Shown: positions 1-8,000 of the stretch, piece by piece
Layout of the letters: every line of letters starts with the position of its first letter
How positions within the stretch are numbered: the first letter of the stretch is position 1
Assembly: GCF_020711255.1 (NCBI RefSeq)
Contig: NZ_JAJFAW010000026.1
Span: 24,127 to 88,126, forward strand
Direction: 5' to 3'
Length of the DNA stretch: 64,000 nt
From: Hymenobacter plasmatis
GTDB lineage: Bacteria; Bacteroidota; Bacteroidia; Cytophagales; Hymenobacteraceae
Program-made: the position numbers and the translations under genes
Notes under the pieces: model-generated
The model's database searches: none
The model's input: the letters and a program-made list of their open reading frames with translations, nothing else
What the model was told of the DNA's origin: nothing

Positions 1-2
1 AG

Positions 3-569
3 CCAGTGCTGTTTCTGAAGTCCACTACCGCGCTGGTCGGGCCTTTCGATGACATCATCATCCCCCGAAACTCGGTGAAAACTGACTGGGAAGTGGAGCT
101 GGCCGTGGTCATAGGCAAGCGCGCTTCCTATGTGGAGGAAGCCGATGCGGCCGGCTACATCGCCGGGTACACGTTGCACAACGACGTATCGGAGCGCGAG
201 TTTCAGATGGAGCGCAGCGGCACCTGGGACAAGGGCAAGGGCTGCGATACCTTCGCGCCGGTGGGCCCCTTCCTGGCCACGCCCGACGAAATGGGCGACG
301 TGGACAACCTGCGCCTCTGGCTCATGCTGAACGGGACCATGGTGCAGGACGGCACCACGGCCAACCTGATTTTCAACATTCCCTTCCTTATTGCCTACGT
401 CAGCCAATTCATGACCCTGCTGCCCGGCGACATCATCTCGACGGGCACGCCGGCGGGGGTGGGCCTGGGCTTTAAGCCGCCGGTGTACCTCCAGCCTGGC
501 GATGTAGTGGAGCTGGGCATCGACCACCTGGGCACGTCGCGCCAGGTGCTCAAGGCCTACGCGGGCTAG
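3..569 (+). CDS. Fumarylacetoacetate hydrolase family protein (5' end cut off)
   Basis: This is the C-terminal 188 residues of an FAH-superfamily enzyme. Such enzymes are metal-dependent and hydrolyse or decarboxylate beta-diketo acids. The open frame runs into the window edge (a Pro codon precedes the GTG at base 6), so that GTG is not the start. Family marks are the KSTTALVGPFDDI segment, the metal-binding WEVELAVVIG strand, SEREFQ, the CDTFAPVGPFL segment and the C-terminal STGTPAGVG motif. In Bacteroidota such enzymes are found in 2,4-diketo-3-deoxy sugar acid catabolism, and position at the head of a uronate locus fits that. The exact substrate cannot be read from the sequence. A palindromic repeat follows its stop. 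Confidence 0.85.
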   Translation, partial: PVLFLKSTTALVGPFDDIIIPRNSVKTDWEVELAVVIGKRASYVEEADAAGYIAGYTLHNDVSEREFQMERSGTWDKGKGCDTFAPVGPFLATPDEMGDVDNLRLWLMLNGTMVQDGTTANLIFNIPFLIAYVSQFMTLLPGDIISTGTPAGVGLGFKPPVYLQPGDVVELGIDHLGTSRQVLKAYAG

Positions 570-590
570 TCGCTCAGCTTCTGCCTCTTG

Positions 591-665
591 TCATGCAGAG
601 CGTAGCGAAGCATGACAGACGGTTTGCAACGAAGCAGTAGAGATGCTTCGCTGCGCTCAGCATGA
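591..665. repeat. Palindromic repeat element, copy 1
   Basis: The left arm (591-613) and right arm (643-665) pair over 23 bases with two mismatches, around a 29-base loop. The arms carry the family signature TCATGC...GAAGCAT. The element lies between the FAH gene and the GH43 gene, and the apparent N-terminal extension of the GH43 frame is only this repeat read as codons. Confidence 0.85.
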
Positions 666-699
666 CGTTCTTTTTTGGGTAGACTCTAAGCAGCAAGCG

Positions 700-2355
700 A
701 TGGCGGCACAGCTAAAGCGGATAGTTCGAAGCGTTGTAATTCTGAGTATCGGCTTGAGCCTGCAGGCTCAAGCCCAGGCCACGCTTTCCCAGGTTTGGGT
801 GCCCGACCTGGGCAACGGCACCTACAAAAACCCGGTGCTGTACGCCGACTATTCGGACCCGGACGTAGTGCGGGTCGGCACCGATTACTATCTCACGTCG
901 TCGAGCTTCAACAGCGTGCCGGGCCTGCAAATCCTGCATTCCAAAGACCTGGTGAACTGGACCATTATCGGGGCCGCGTTTCAGGAACAGCTGCCGGTAG
1001 CCGAGTTCCGGCTGCCCCAGCACGGCAACGGCGTGTGGGCGCCGGCCATCCGCTACCACAACAAGCAGTTTTACCTCTACTACCCGGACCCCGACCGCGG
1101 CATTTACGTGACGCGCGCCACCAACCCCGCTGGCCCCTGGGAGCGCCCCAAGCTGATAAAGGAAGCTAAAGGCTGGATAGACCCCTGCCCACTGTGGGAC
1201 GAAGATGGCAGCGCCTACCTTGTGCACGCCTTCGCCGGCAGCCGGGCCGGGTTCAAGTCCATTCTGGCCGTATCGCGCCTGAGCGCCGATGGCCTGCAGG
1301 TCACGGGCGACGACGTGCTGGTTTTCGATGGGCACGCCAAGCACCCCACTATCGAAGGGCCCAAGTTTTACAAGCGCCACGGCTACTACTACATTTTCGC
1401 GCCCGGCGGCGGCGTGCCCACCGGGTGGCAAACCGTCCTGCGGTCCAAGAGCGTATTCGGCCCCTACGAAGACCGGATTGTGATGGACCAAGGCAAAACC
1501 ACCGTCAACGGCCCGCACCAGGGCGCGTGGGTCGATACGCCCGACGGCAAGGAGGACTGGTTTCTGCATTTCCAGGACCAGGGCCCCTACGGCCGGGTGG
1601 TGCACCTGCAGCCCATGGCCTGGAAAAATGACTGGCCTGTTATCGGCGAAGACCCGGATGGCGACGGCAAGGGCCAGCCCGTGCTCACGTACCGCAAGCC
1701 TCGCGTGCCCGGCCCAGCGCAGCCCCTGGCCACCCCGGCCACTTCCGACGAGTTCAGCGGCCCCGCGCTGGGCCTGCAGTGGCAGTGGCACGCTAACCCG
1801 CAGTTGGGCTGGGCCTTCCCCAACGGGCCCCAGGGCTACCTGCGCCTCTACGCCGTGCCGCTGCCCACCGACTTCAAAAACTACTGGCAAGCACCCAACC
1901 TGCTGCTGCAAAAGCTGCCGGCCGAGCGCTTCACGGCCACCACCAAGCTCACCTTCACGCCCCGGTTCGATGGGGAAAAAGTTGGGCTGATAATGATGGG
2001 GCTCGACTACGCCTACCTCTCCGTCACGAGTCACAACGGGCAGTGGCGCATCGCCCAAACCACCTGCCACGACGCCGACAAGCTCACCCTCGAAACTGGG
2101 GCCGCGCCGCTCATGATTGCCGCTCCGGCTTCCGGCACCATCTACCTGCGGGTGCAGGTGAGCCCCGGTGCCAAGTGCCGCTTCAGCTACAGCCGCGATG
2201 GCAAGCTGTTCGAAACAGTTGGGCCTGATTTCCAGGCTCGCGAAGGCAAGTGGATTGGAGCCAAAGTGGGCATGTTCTGCAGTCGCATCGGCAAAACCAA
2301 CGACGCCGGCAACGTCGATTTGGACTGGTGGCGCATCACTGAGAATGGGCAATAG
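700..2355 (+). CDS. Secreted glycoside hydrolase family 43 protein
   Basis: The 551-residue product is a GH43 five-bladed beta-propeller enzyme of the beta-xylosidase / alpha-L-arabinofuranosidase type, likely trimming side chains of plant wall polymers in the periplasm. The start was placed at ATG 700 because the upstream frame is repeat DNA. From there a signal peptide is seen (KR near the N terminus, then VVILSIGLSLQAQAQA). The three GH43 acidic residues are visible: base D53 in YSDPDVV, pKa modulator D161 in WIDPCP and acid E219 in TIEGPKF. Residues from about 350 to the end look like the concanavalin-like C-terminal domain common in this family. It sits upstream of pectin genes, so arabinan or xylogalacturonan side chains are plausible targets, but the substrate is inferred. 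Confidence 0.9.
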   Translation: MAAQLKRIVRSVVILSIGLSLQAQAQATLSQVWVPDLGNGTYKNPVLYADYSDPDVVRVGTDYYLTSSSFNSVPGLQILHSKDLVNWTIIGAAFQEQLPVAEFRLPQHGNGVWAPAIRYHNKQFYLYYPDPDRGIYVTRATNPAGPWERPKLIKEAKGWIDPCPLWDEDGSAYLVHAFAGSRAGFKSILAVSRLSADGLQVTGDDVLVFDGHAKHPTIEGPKFYKRHGYYYIFAPGGGVPTGWQTVLRSKSVFGPYEDRIVMDQGKTTVNGPHQGAWVDTPDGKEDWFLHFQDQGPYGRVVHLQPMAWKNDWPVIGEDPDGDGKGQPVLTYRKPRVPGPAQPLATPATSDEFSGPALGLQWQWHANPQLGWAFPNGPQGYLRLYAVPLPTDFKNYWQAPNLLLQKLPAERFTATTKLTFTPRFDGEKVGLIMMGLDYAYLSVTSHNGQWRIAQTTCHDADKLTLETGAAPLMIAAPASGTIYLRVQVSPGAKCRFSYSRDGKLFETVGPDFQAREGKWIGAKVGMFCSRIGKTNDAGNVDLDWWRITENGQ

Positions 2356-2377
2356 GCGGTAAGCCATCTGCTCCATC

Positions 2378-2540
2378 TGTCATGCTGACGAACATTTGTC
2401 ATGCAGAACGCAGCGAAGTATCTCTACCGCGCAACCCGCGCTATCTGTCATGCTGACGAAGGAAGCATCTTATCACCGTTGAACGAGTCGTGCTAACCTG
2501 ATAAGATGCTTCCTTCGTCAGCATGACATATAGCGCGGGT
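2378..2540. repeat. Palindromic repeat element, copy 2, with two adjoining fragments
   Basis: A full copy has arms 2434-2474 and 2500-2540. They are 41 bases long with one mismatch and enclose a 25-base loop. Two partial copies lie directly upstream, one starting TGTCATGCTGACGAA near 2378 and one TGTCATGCAGAACG near 2397. This copy belongs to the subtype ending GGAAGCATCTTATC. Confidence 0.88.
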
Positions 2541-2904
2541 GCTCTAAGACGAAAGCAGAATTGTAAAATAATTGGGCAGATTATGAAATAAGATATTGTT
2601 CAGGTTAATATTGAAAATTCAATCCAAGCCTGAATTATTAATAAAGTACAATAAGTGTTGAAAAAACCGATTGCGCGGCGGCTTAGAGCCATTTGGCCTA
2701 AATTGAGCTAGTTAAGCCCACTAATTCCACCGGTGAGAGCGTTAATGCAGGTATGGCATCGTTCCCGGTAACGATTGCGCAAAAATATATTATCCAACTC
2801 TTGCTTTCGGGGTCTGGTGCATCAAACCTTTAAGAAGCAAAACCGGCCGCAGCCGAACCGCGAGCTTGGTTTAAACTTCTTCTTGTCTCCGCATCGTCCC
2901 TTTT
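2541..2904 (+). promoter_or_regulatory. AT-rich leader region of kduD with operator-like palindrome
   Basis: About 360 bases carry no gene and are clearly more AT-rich than the flanks. The 18-base palindrome ATCGTTCCCGGTAACGAT lies at 2758-2775. It has a CCGG centre and a single mismatched pair, and this layout is typical of LacI-family operators. No clear TAnnTTTG box is seen. I infer that this region controls the kduD-kduI-susCD operon. Confidence 0.5.
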
Positions 2905-3675
2905 ATGACTGCATTTTCTTCTGCTTTTAGTTTAGCCGGCAAGCGCGCCCTCGTGACGGGTTGCGACCGGGGTATCGGTCAAGCCATTGCCTTGGGTCTG
3001 GCCGAAGCTGGCGCCGACATCATCGGCGTATCGGTGCACATGCCCCAGGGCGGCGAAACGGAGCAGGCCGTGAAGGCGTTGGGCCGGGAGTACCGCGGCT
3101 ACCAGGCCGACTTCGGCAATCTGGAGCAGCTCAACGGCTTCATCAAGGAGGTGCAGGCTGATTACCCCACGATTGACATCCTGTTCAACAACGCCGGCAT
3201 CATCCGCCGCGCGCCGGCCGCCGAGCATTCCGACGAGGACTGGGACGCCGTGCTCACCATCAACCTCGATGCCCCGTTCCGGCTGGCTCGCGCCATTGGC
3301 GGGCAAATGCTGAAGCAGGGGAGTGGCAAAATCATTTTCACCGCCTCCTTGCTCACCTTCCAGGGCGGCATCAACGTGCCCAGCTACGCGGCCAGCAAAG
3401 GCGGCGTGGGCAGCCTGGTGAAGGCGCTGGCCAATGAATGGGCCGGCCGAGGCATCAACGTGAATGCCATTGCCCCCGGCTACGTGGCCACCGACAACAC
3501 CGCCGCCCTGCGCCAGGACGAGGAGCGCAGCGCCGCTATCCTGTCCCGCATCCCGGCCGGCCGCTGGGCCTTGCCCCAGGACTACCAGGGCCCGGCCGTG
3601 TTCCTGGCCTCGGCCGCCAGCGACTACGTGCACGGCACCATCCTCACCGTCGACGGCGGCTGGATGGGACGGTAA
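2905..3675 (+). CDS. kduD: 2-dehydro-3-deoxy-D-gluconate 5-dehydrogenase (KduD)
   Basis: This 256-residue short-chain dehydrogenase interconverts 3-deoxy-D-glycero-2,5-hexodiulosonate and 2-keto-3-deoxygluconate (KDG) with NAD(H), in the cytoplasm. The Rossmann motif TGCDRGIG is at 18-25, NNAG follows in the middle, and the catalytic YAASK is at Y161/K165. The KduD-type segments FSLAGKRALVTG and INVNAIAPGYVATDNT and the C-terminal TVDGGW support this subfamily over general SDRs. It is followed by kduI, its partner in the pathway, about 100 bases away. Confidence 0.93.
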   Translation: MTAFSSAFSLAGKRALVTGCDRGIGQAIALGLAEAGADIIGVSVHMPQGGETEQAVKALGREYRGYQADFGNLEQLNGFIKEVQADYPTIDILFNNAGIIRRAPAAEHSDEDWDAVLTINLDAPFRLARAIGGQMLKQGSGKIIFTASLLTFQGGINVPSYAASKGGVGSLVKALANEWAGRGINVNAIAPGYVATDNTAALRQDEERSAAILSRIPAGRWALPQDYQGPAVFLASAASDYVHGTILTVDGGWMGR

Positions 3676-3772
3676 GAGTTATGAGTTCAGAGTTATGAAT
3701 TGGGAGTTTTACTCACTGGTCATCAACTCATCTGAACGACTTATAACTCATCATTCATAACTCATAATTACC
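3676..3772. repeat. AT-rich inverted repeats between kduD and kduI
   Basis: The spacer is built from repeated AGTTATGA/TCATAACT units on both strands. TTATGAAT at 3693-3700 can pair with ATTCATAA at 3753-3760. Base composition differs sharply from the neighbouring genes. It could fold in the transcript between the two cistrons, but no function can be assigned. Confidence 0.6.
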
Positions 3773-3775
3773 TTA

Positions 3776-4606
3776 ATGACCCAACGCTTCGCCATCGGTC
3801 CACGTGAGACGGCCACCCTTAATACAAGTGGTATCCGCGAGCATTTCCTGATTGAAAACCTGTTTGTGGCCGGCGAAATCCAGCTCACCTACACGCACTA
3901 CGACCGCATGATAGTGGGCGGGGCCCAGCCCAATGGTAAAGCCTTGTCGTTGCCGTGCCCGGAGTCATTAAAGGCCGGCTACTTTCTGGAGCGCCGCGAG
4001 CTGGGCGTGCTCAACGTGGGCGGCCCGGGCCAGGTACGCGTGGGCAACGACACCTACGAGCTGGGCAACCAGGACTGCCTCTACGTGGGCATGGGCGCGG
4101 CCGACGTGCGCTTCTCGAGCCACGACGCCACCAATCCGGCGAAGTACTACCTGCTCTCGGCCCCGGCCCACCACGCCCACCCCACCACGCTGCGCACGCA
4201 GGCCCAGGCCACACCCGTGGAAATGGGCGCCACCGAGACGGCCAACCGCCGCACCATCTACAAGTACATCTACGCCGAAGGCATCCAGAGCTGCCAGCTG
4301 GTGATGGGCCTGACGCAGCTGCAGCCCGGCTCGGTGTGGAACACCATGCCCAGCCACACGCACGACCGGCGCATGGAGGCCTACCTCTACTTCAATCTGC
4401 CCGAAGGCCAGCGCGTGCTGCACCTGCTGGGCGAGCCCACCGAAACGCGCCCCTTGTGGGTGAGCAACGAGCAGGCCATCCTTTCGCCGCCGTGGTCCAT
4501 TCACACCGGCTGCGGCACCGCGGCCTACGCCTTCATCTGGGGCATGGCCGGCGAAAACCGCGAATACACCGACATGGACGCTGTGCCCCTCGACGCACTG
4601 CGCTAA
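3776..4606 (+). CDS. kduI: 5-keto-4-deoxyuronate isomerase (KduI)
   Basis: The enzyme converts 5-keto-4-deoxyuronate (DKI) from pectin lyase products into 3-deoxy-D-glycero-2,5-hexodiulosonate, the substrate of KduD. At 276 residues it has the usual family length. Zinc ligands of the cupin fold are visible as H194, H196 and E201 in PSHTHDRRME, with H243 in WSIHTG. The N-terminal REHFLIENLF and GGAQP segments are also typical. The gene ends 42 bases before susC. Confidence 0.95.
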   Translation: MTQRFAIGPRETATLNTSGIREHFLIENLFVAGEIQLTYTHYDRMIVGGAQPNGKALSLPCPESLKAGYFLERRELGVLNVGGPGQVRVGNDTYELGNQDCLYVGMGAADVRFSSHDATNPAKYYLLSAPAHHAHPTTLRTQAQATPVEMGATETANRRTIYKYIYAEGIQSCQLVMGLTQLQPGSVWNTMPSHTHDRRMEAYLYFNLPEGQRVLHLLGEPTETRPLWVSNEQAILSPPWSIHTGCGTAAYAFIWGMAGENREYTDMDAVPLDALR

Positions 4607-4648
4607 GCTGAATTTAAAAAAACTCCCACCCAAATTTTTCCTGCACTC

Positions 4649-7600
4649 ATGAAAAAACATTTTCTCCTGCTCTGGCTGCTGCTCTTTGGGAGCATCGGAC
4701 TGGCGATGGCCCAAAGCCGCCAGATTCAGGGCGTCGTAAAGTCTGCCGAGGGTGAGCCCCTGCCCGGCGTGACGGTGCTGGTAGAAGGCACCACTAATGG
4801 GTCTTCCACCGGAGGCGACGGTGCTTACAGCATCACGCTGCCCGCCGCTAGTGCGGCTACGGCCAAGCTGCGTTTCAGCTACGTGGGCTTTACCTCGAAA
4901 GAAGTGACGGTGGGCGACCAGTCGACCATCAACGTGACCCTGGCTTCCGACAGCAAGCAGCTGGAAGACGTGGTTGTGATTGGCTACCAGCAGGTGCAGC
5001 GCCGCGACGTAACCGGCTCGGTATCGTCGGTGGGAGCGCAGCAAATCAAAGACATCCCGGTGAACTCGGCCGCTGAGGCCCTGACGGGCCGCCTGGCCGG
5101 TGTGCAGCTCACCTCGGCCGAAGGCACCCCCGGCAACAACAACGTGCAGGTGCGCGTCCGCGGTGGTGGTTCCATCACGCAGGACAACTCGCCGCTGTAC
5201 GTGGTCGACGGTATCCAGATTGAAAACGCCCTGAGCGTTATCGCTCCGCAGGACATTGCCTCGGTCGACGTACTAAAGGACGCCTCCTCGACGGCCATCT
5301 ACGGTGCCCGCGGTGCCAACGGCGTGGTTATCATCACCACCAAGAGTGGGAAAGAAGGCCGCACTTCGGTGAGCTACAACGGTTTTGCAGGCTTCCGCCG
5401 GCTTTCCAAAAAGCTGGACGTAATGGGCCCGGCCGACTACCTCAACTGGGAATACGAGCGCGCCTTGCTCACGGGTACGGGCGCCGGCGTATCGGGCGGC
5501 ACCAGCACCTTCAAGGCGCTGTTTGGCTCCACCAACTTTGCCAGCGATACCCTGAACCGCATCCGCAAAGCTCCTTTCCAGGACTGGCAGGACCAGGTTT
5601 TCGGCCGCGATGCTTTCCAGCAAACGCACAACGTATCAGTGAATGGCGGCAACAAAGCCACCACGTATGCGCTGAGCCTGACCAGCAACAAAGAAGACGG
5701 TATCCAGCTGGGCTCGAGCTACGAGCGCAAGCTGGTAAACTTCCGCCTCGATACCAAAGCCACCGACCGCCTGCGCCTGGGCGTGAACGTGCGTTTCAAT
5801 GACCAGCGCAACAATGGCGCCGGCACCGGTGCGGCCCTGGGTAACTCCTCTACGGGCCAGACGGTGAACACCGGCTCGAGCGTGACGTCGCGCCTGCGCA
5901 ACACCGTGCAGTATCAGCCCTTCATTACCCCTGCGCTCAACGGCAGTGCCGGTATTGACCCCACCACCACCTTCGACCCCGACTTCTTTGCGAACTCGAC
6001 CCTGATTAACCCGGTGCTGGCCAACAACAACGAGTACCGTGCCGACAAGCGCCGCACCTTCAACATGGGCGGCACCGCAGCGTTCGACATCGCCAAAAAC
6101 CTGACTTTCCGCTCGACGGGTGGTTTCGACATTACTTACGCCGACTTGGGTACGTTCAACGGCCTCTACTCGCCCACCATCCGGCAGGCAGCAGGCGGCT
6201 ACCAGAACTTGCCTTTCGCCACCATTGCTACCGGTACTACTACCACCATCAACAACTCGAACGTGTTGGACTACACGTTCAAGAAAGAGGCCCACACGCT
6301 GAATGTGCTGCTGGGCGAGGAAACCTACCAGCAGCGCACCACCACGGCCTTCACGCAGGTGAACTTCCTGCCGGCCGACATCACGGCCGAGCGCGCTTTG
6401 GCCAACCTCAACCAGGCCGTGCTGCCGGTGGGCACCGTGTCGCAGCCCGTGCTGCCCCAGACCGGCGTGCCGGTTGACTACCGCCTGCTCTCCGGCTTTG
6501 GCCGCCTGAACTACTCTTACGAAGACAAGTACCTGCTTACCGTATCTAGCCGCCTCGATGGCTCGTCGAAGTTCAAGCCCGGCCACCGCGCCCGGGTGTT
6601 CCCCGGCGTATCGGCCGCGTGGCGCATATCCAAGGAAGACTTCTTCCAACTGCCCGCCATCTCGGACCTGAAACTCCGCTTGAGCTACGGCCAAGCTGGC
6701 AACAACCGCATTGCCGACTTCCTCGGCGACCAGCTGTTCCAGGCCGGCAACGTGTCGTACGTGCTCAACCACGTGACCACGCCGGCCACCTCGGCCACCA
6801 ACTTGGCTAACCCCGACCTGCAGTGGGAAGTGACCACGACCCGCAACGCCGGCATTGACCTGGCCCTGTTCAACAACCGGGTGCAGTTTACCGCCGATGC
6901 GTACTACAACACCACCAACGACCTGCTGGTGAACGTGCCCATCCCCGGCTTCACGGGCTATACCTCGCAGCTGCAAAACGTGGGCTCAACTTCCAACCGC
7001 GGCCTGGAGCTGCAGCTGAGCGGCACCGTTATTCAGACCCCGGATTTCACCTGGTCGGCCACGGCCAACGCCGCGCTCAACCGCGGACGCATTGAGTCGC
7101 TGGGCAGCGGCGCGCAGGAAATCCAGAGCATTCAGTCGGGTTGGGCTGGTTCGGCCCTGTCGGGCGCTGATTATGTGGCCCGCGTGGGCTCGCCGGTCGG
7201 CCAGATGTTTGGTTTCATCACCGACGGCTTTTACACCGCCGACGACTTCGAGACTTATAACTACGCCACCCGCACGGGCGTGCTGAAGAAGACCGTAGCC
7301 AGCGACGCCAGCGTAACCGGCACGGCCATCTCGCTGGGTAGCATCAAGCTGAAGGACACCAACGGCGACGGCACCGTGACCGACGCCGACAAAACGGTAA
7401 TCGGCAACGCCAACCCCAAGCTCACCGGTGGCCTGAACCAGCAGTTTACCTACAAGGGATTCGACGCCAGCGTGTTCCTCAACTTCGTGTTGGGCAACGA
7501 TATCTACAACGCCAACAAGATTGAATTCACCACCAGCACGGCCAACACGTCTTACGCCAACCTGCTGAGCGTGATGAACAACCGGGTGAAAAACATCGAC

Positions 7601-7960
7601 GAGAACGGCGTGCTCATTGCCGACGCCGCCACCTTCAACCGGGTGAACGCCAACGCTTCCATCTGGTCGCCGGTGCGGGGCAACTACTTCCTGCACTCTT
7701 ACGCCGTGGAAGATGGCTCGTTCTTGCGCGTCAACAACATCACGTTGGGCTACTCGCTGCCCAAGGCACTGATTAGCAAAGGCAAGCTGAACCAGCTGCG
7801 CTTCTACGTGACGCTCAACAACCTGTACACCTTCACCAAGTACACGGGCTACGACCCGGAGGTGAACACCCGCCGGGGCACGCCCCTGACGCCGGGCGTC
7901 GACTACGCCGCATACCCCCGCAGCCGCGCCTTCCTGTTCGGCGTGAACATCGGCTTGTAA
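4649..7960 (+). CDS. SusC/RagA-type TonB-linked outer membrane transporter
   Basis: This 1103-residue TonB-dependent channel imports oligosaccharides across the outer membrane, powered by TonB-ExbBD. A signal peptide (MKKHFLLLWLLLFG... to AMAQ) is followed by a carboxypeptidase-regulatory-like beta-sandwich at about 25-105 (GVVKSAEGEPLPGVTVLVEGT). The plug domain contains the diagnostic STAIYGARGANGVVIITTK near 213-232, and a long beta-barrel follows. The next gene encodes the matching SusD lipoprotein 40 bases downstream. Flanking pectin genes make (unsaturated) oligogalacturonides the likely cargo; this is inferred from context. Confidence 0.95.
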   Translation: MKKHFLLLWLLLFGSIGLAMAQSRQIQGVVKSAEGEPLPGVTVLVEGTTNGSSTGGDGAYSITLPAASAATAKLRFSYVGFTSKEVTVGDQSTINVTLASDSKQLEDVVVIGYQQVQRRDVTGSVSSVGAQQIKDIPVNSAAEALTGRLAGVQLTSAEGTPGNNNVQVRVRGGGSITQDNSPLYVVDGIQIENALSVIAPQDIASVDVLKDASSTAIYGARGANGVVIITTKSGKEGRTSVSYNGFAGFRRLSKKLDVMGPADYLNWEYERALLTGTGAGVSGGTSTFKALFGSTNFASDTLNRIRKAPFQDWQDQVFGRDAFQQTHNVSVNGGNKATTYALSLTSNKEDGIQLGSSYERKLVNFRLDTKATDRLRLGVNVRFNDQRNNGAGTGAALGNSSTGQTVNTGSSVTSRLRNTVQYQPFITPALNGSAGIDPTTTFDPDFFANSTLINPVLANNNEYRADKRRTFNMGGTAAFDIAKNLTFRSTGGFDITYADLGTFNGLYSPTIRQAAGGYQNLPFATIATGTTTTINNSNVLDYTFKKEAHTLNVLLGEETYQQRTTTAFTQVNFLPADITAERALANLNQAVLPVGTVSQPVLPQTGVPVDYRLLSGFGRLNYSYEDKYLLTVSSRLDGSSKFKPGHRARVFPGVSAAWRISKEDFFQLPAISDLKLRLSYGQAGNNRIADFLGDQLFQAGNVSYVLNHVTTPATSATNLANPDLQWEVTTTRNAGIDLALFNNRVQFTADAYYNTTNDLLVNVPIPGFTGYTSQLQNVGSTSNRGLELQLSGTVIQTPDFTWSATANAALNRGRIESLGSGAQEIQSIQSGWAGSALSGADYVARVGSPVGQMFGFITDGFYTADDFETYNYATRTGVLKKTVASDASVTGTAISLGSIKLKDTNGDGTVTDADKTVIGNANPKLTGGLNQQFTYKGFDASVFLNFVLGNDIYNANKIEFTTSTANTSYANLLSVMNNRVKNIDENGVLIADAATFNRVNANASIWSPVRGNYFLHSYAVEDGSFLRVNNITLGYSLPKALISKGKLNQLRFYVTLNNLYTFTKYTGYDPEVNTRRGTPLTPGVDYAAYPRSRAFLFGVNIGL

Positions 7961-8000
7961 TCTCCCATTCCCACCCGCATTTGCGCTAGCATTCAATATC

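Noticed and set aside
6..8. GTG start for the first gene
   Set aside because: The reading frame and FAH homology continue to the left edge, so the gene is truncated by the window.
643..699. N-terminal extension of the GH43 frame
   Set aside because: These codons are the right arm of a palindromic repeat and precede a complete signal peptide.
712..2376. Long open frame (554 codons) antisense to the GH43 gene
   Set aside because: High GC makes antisense frames stay open. The product has no domain and the + strand gene has all GH43 residues.
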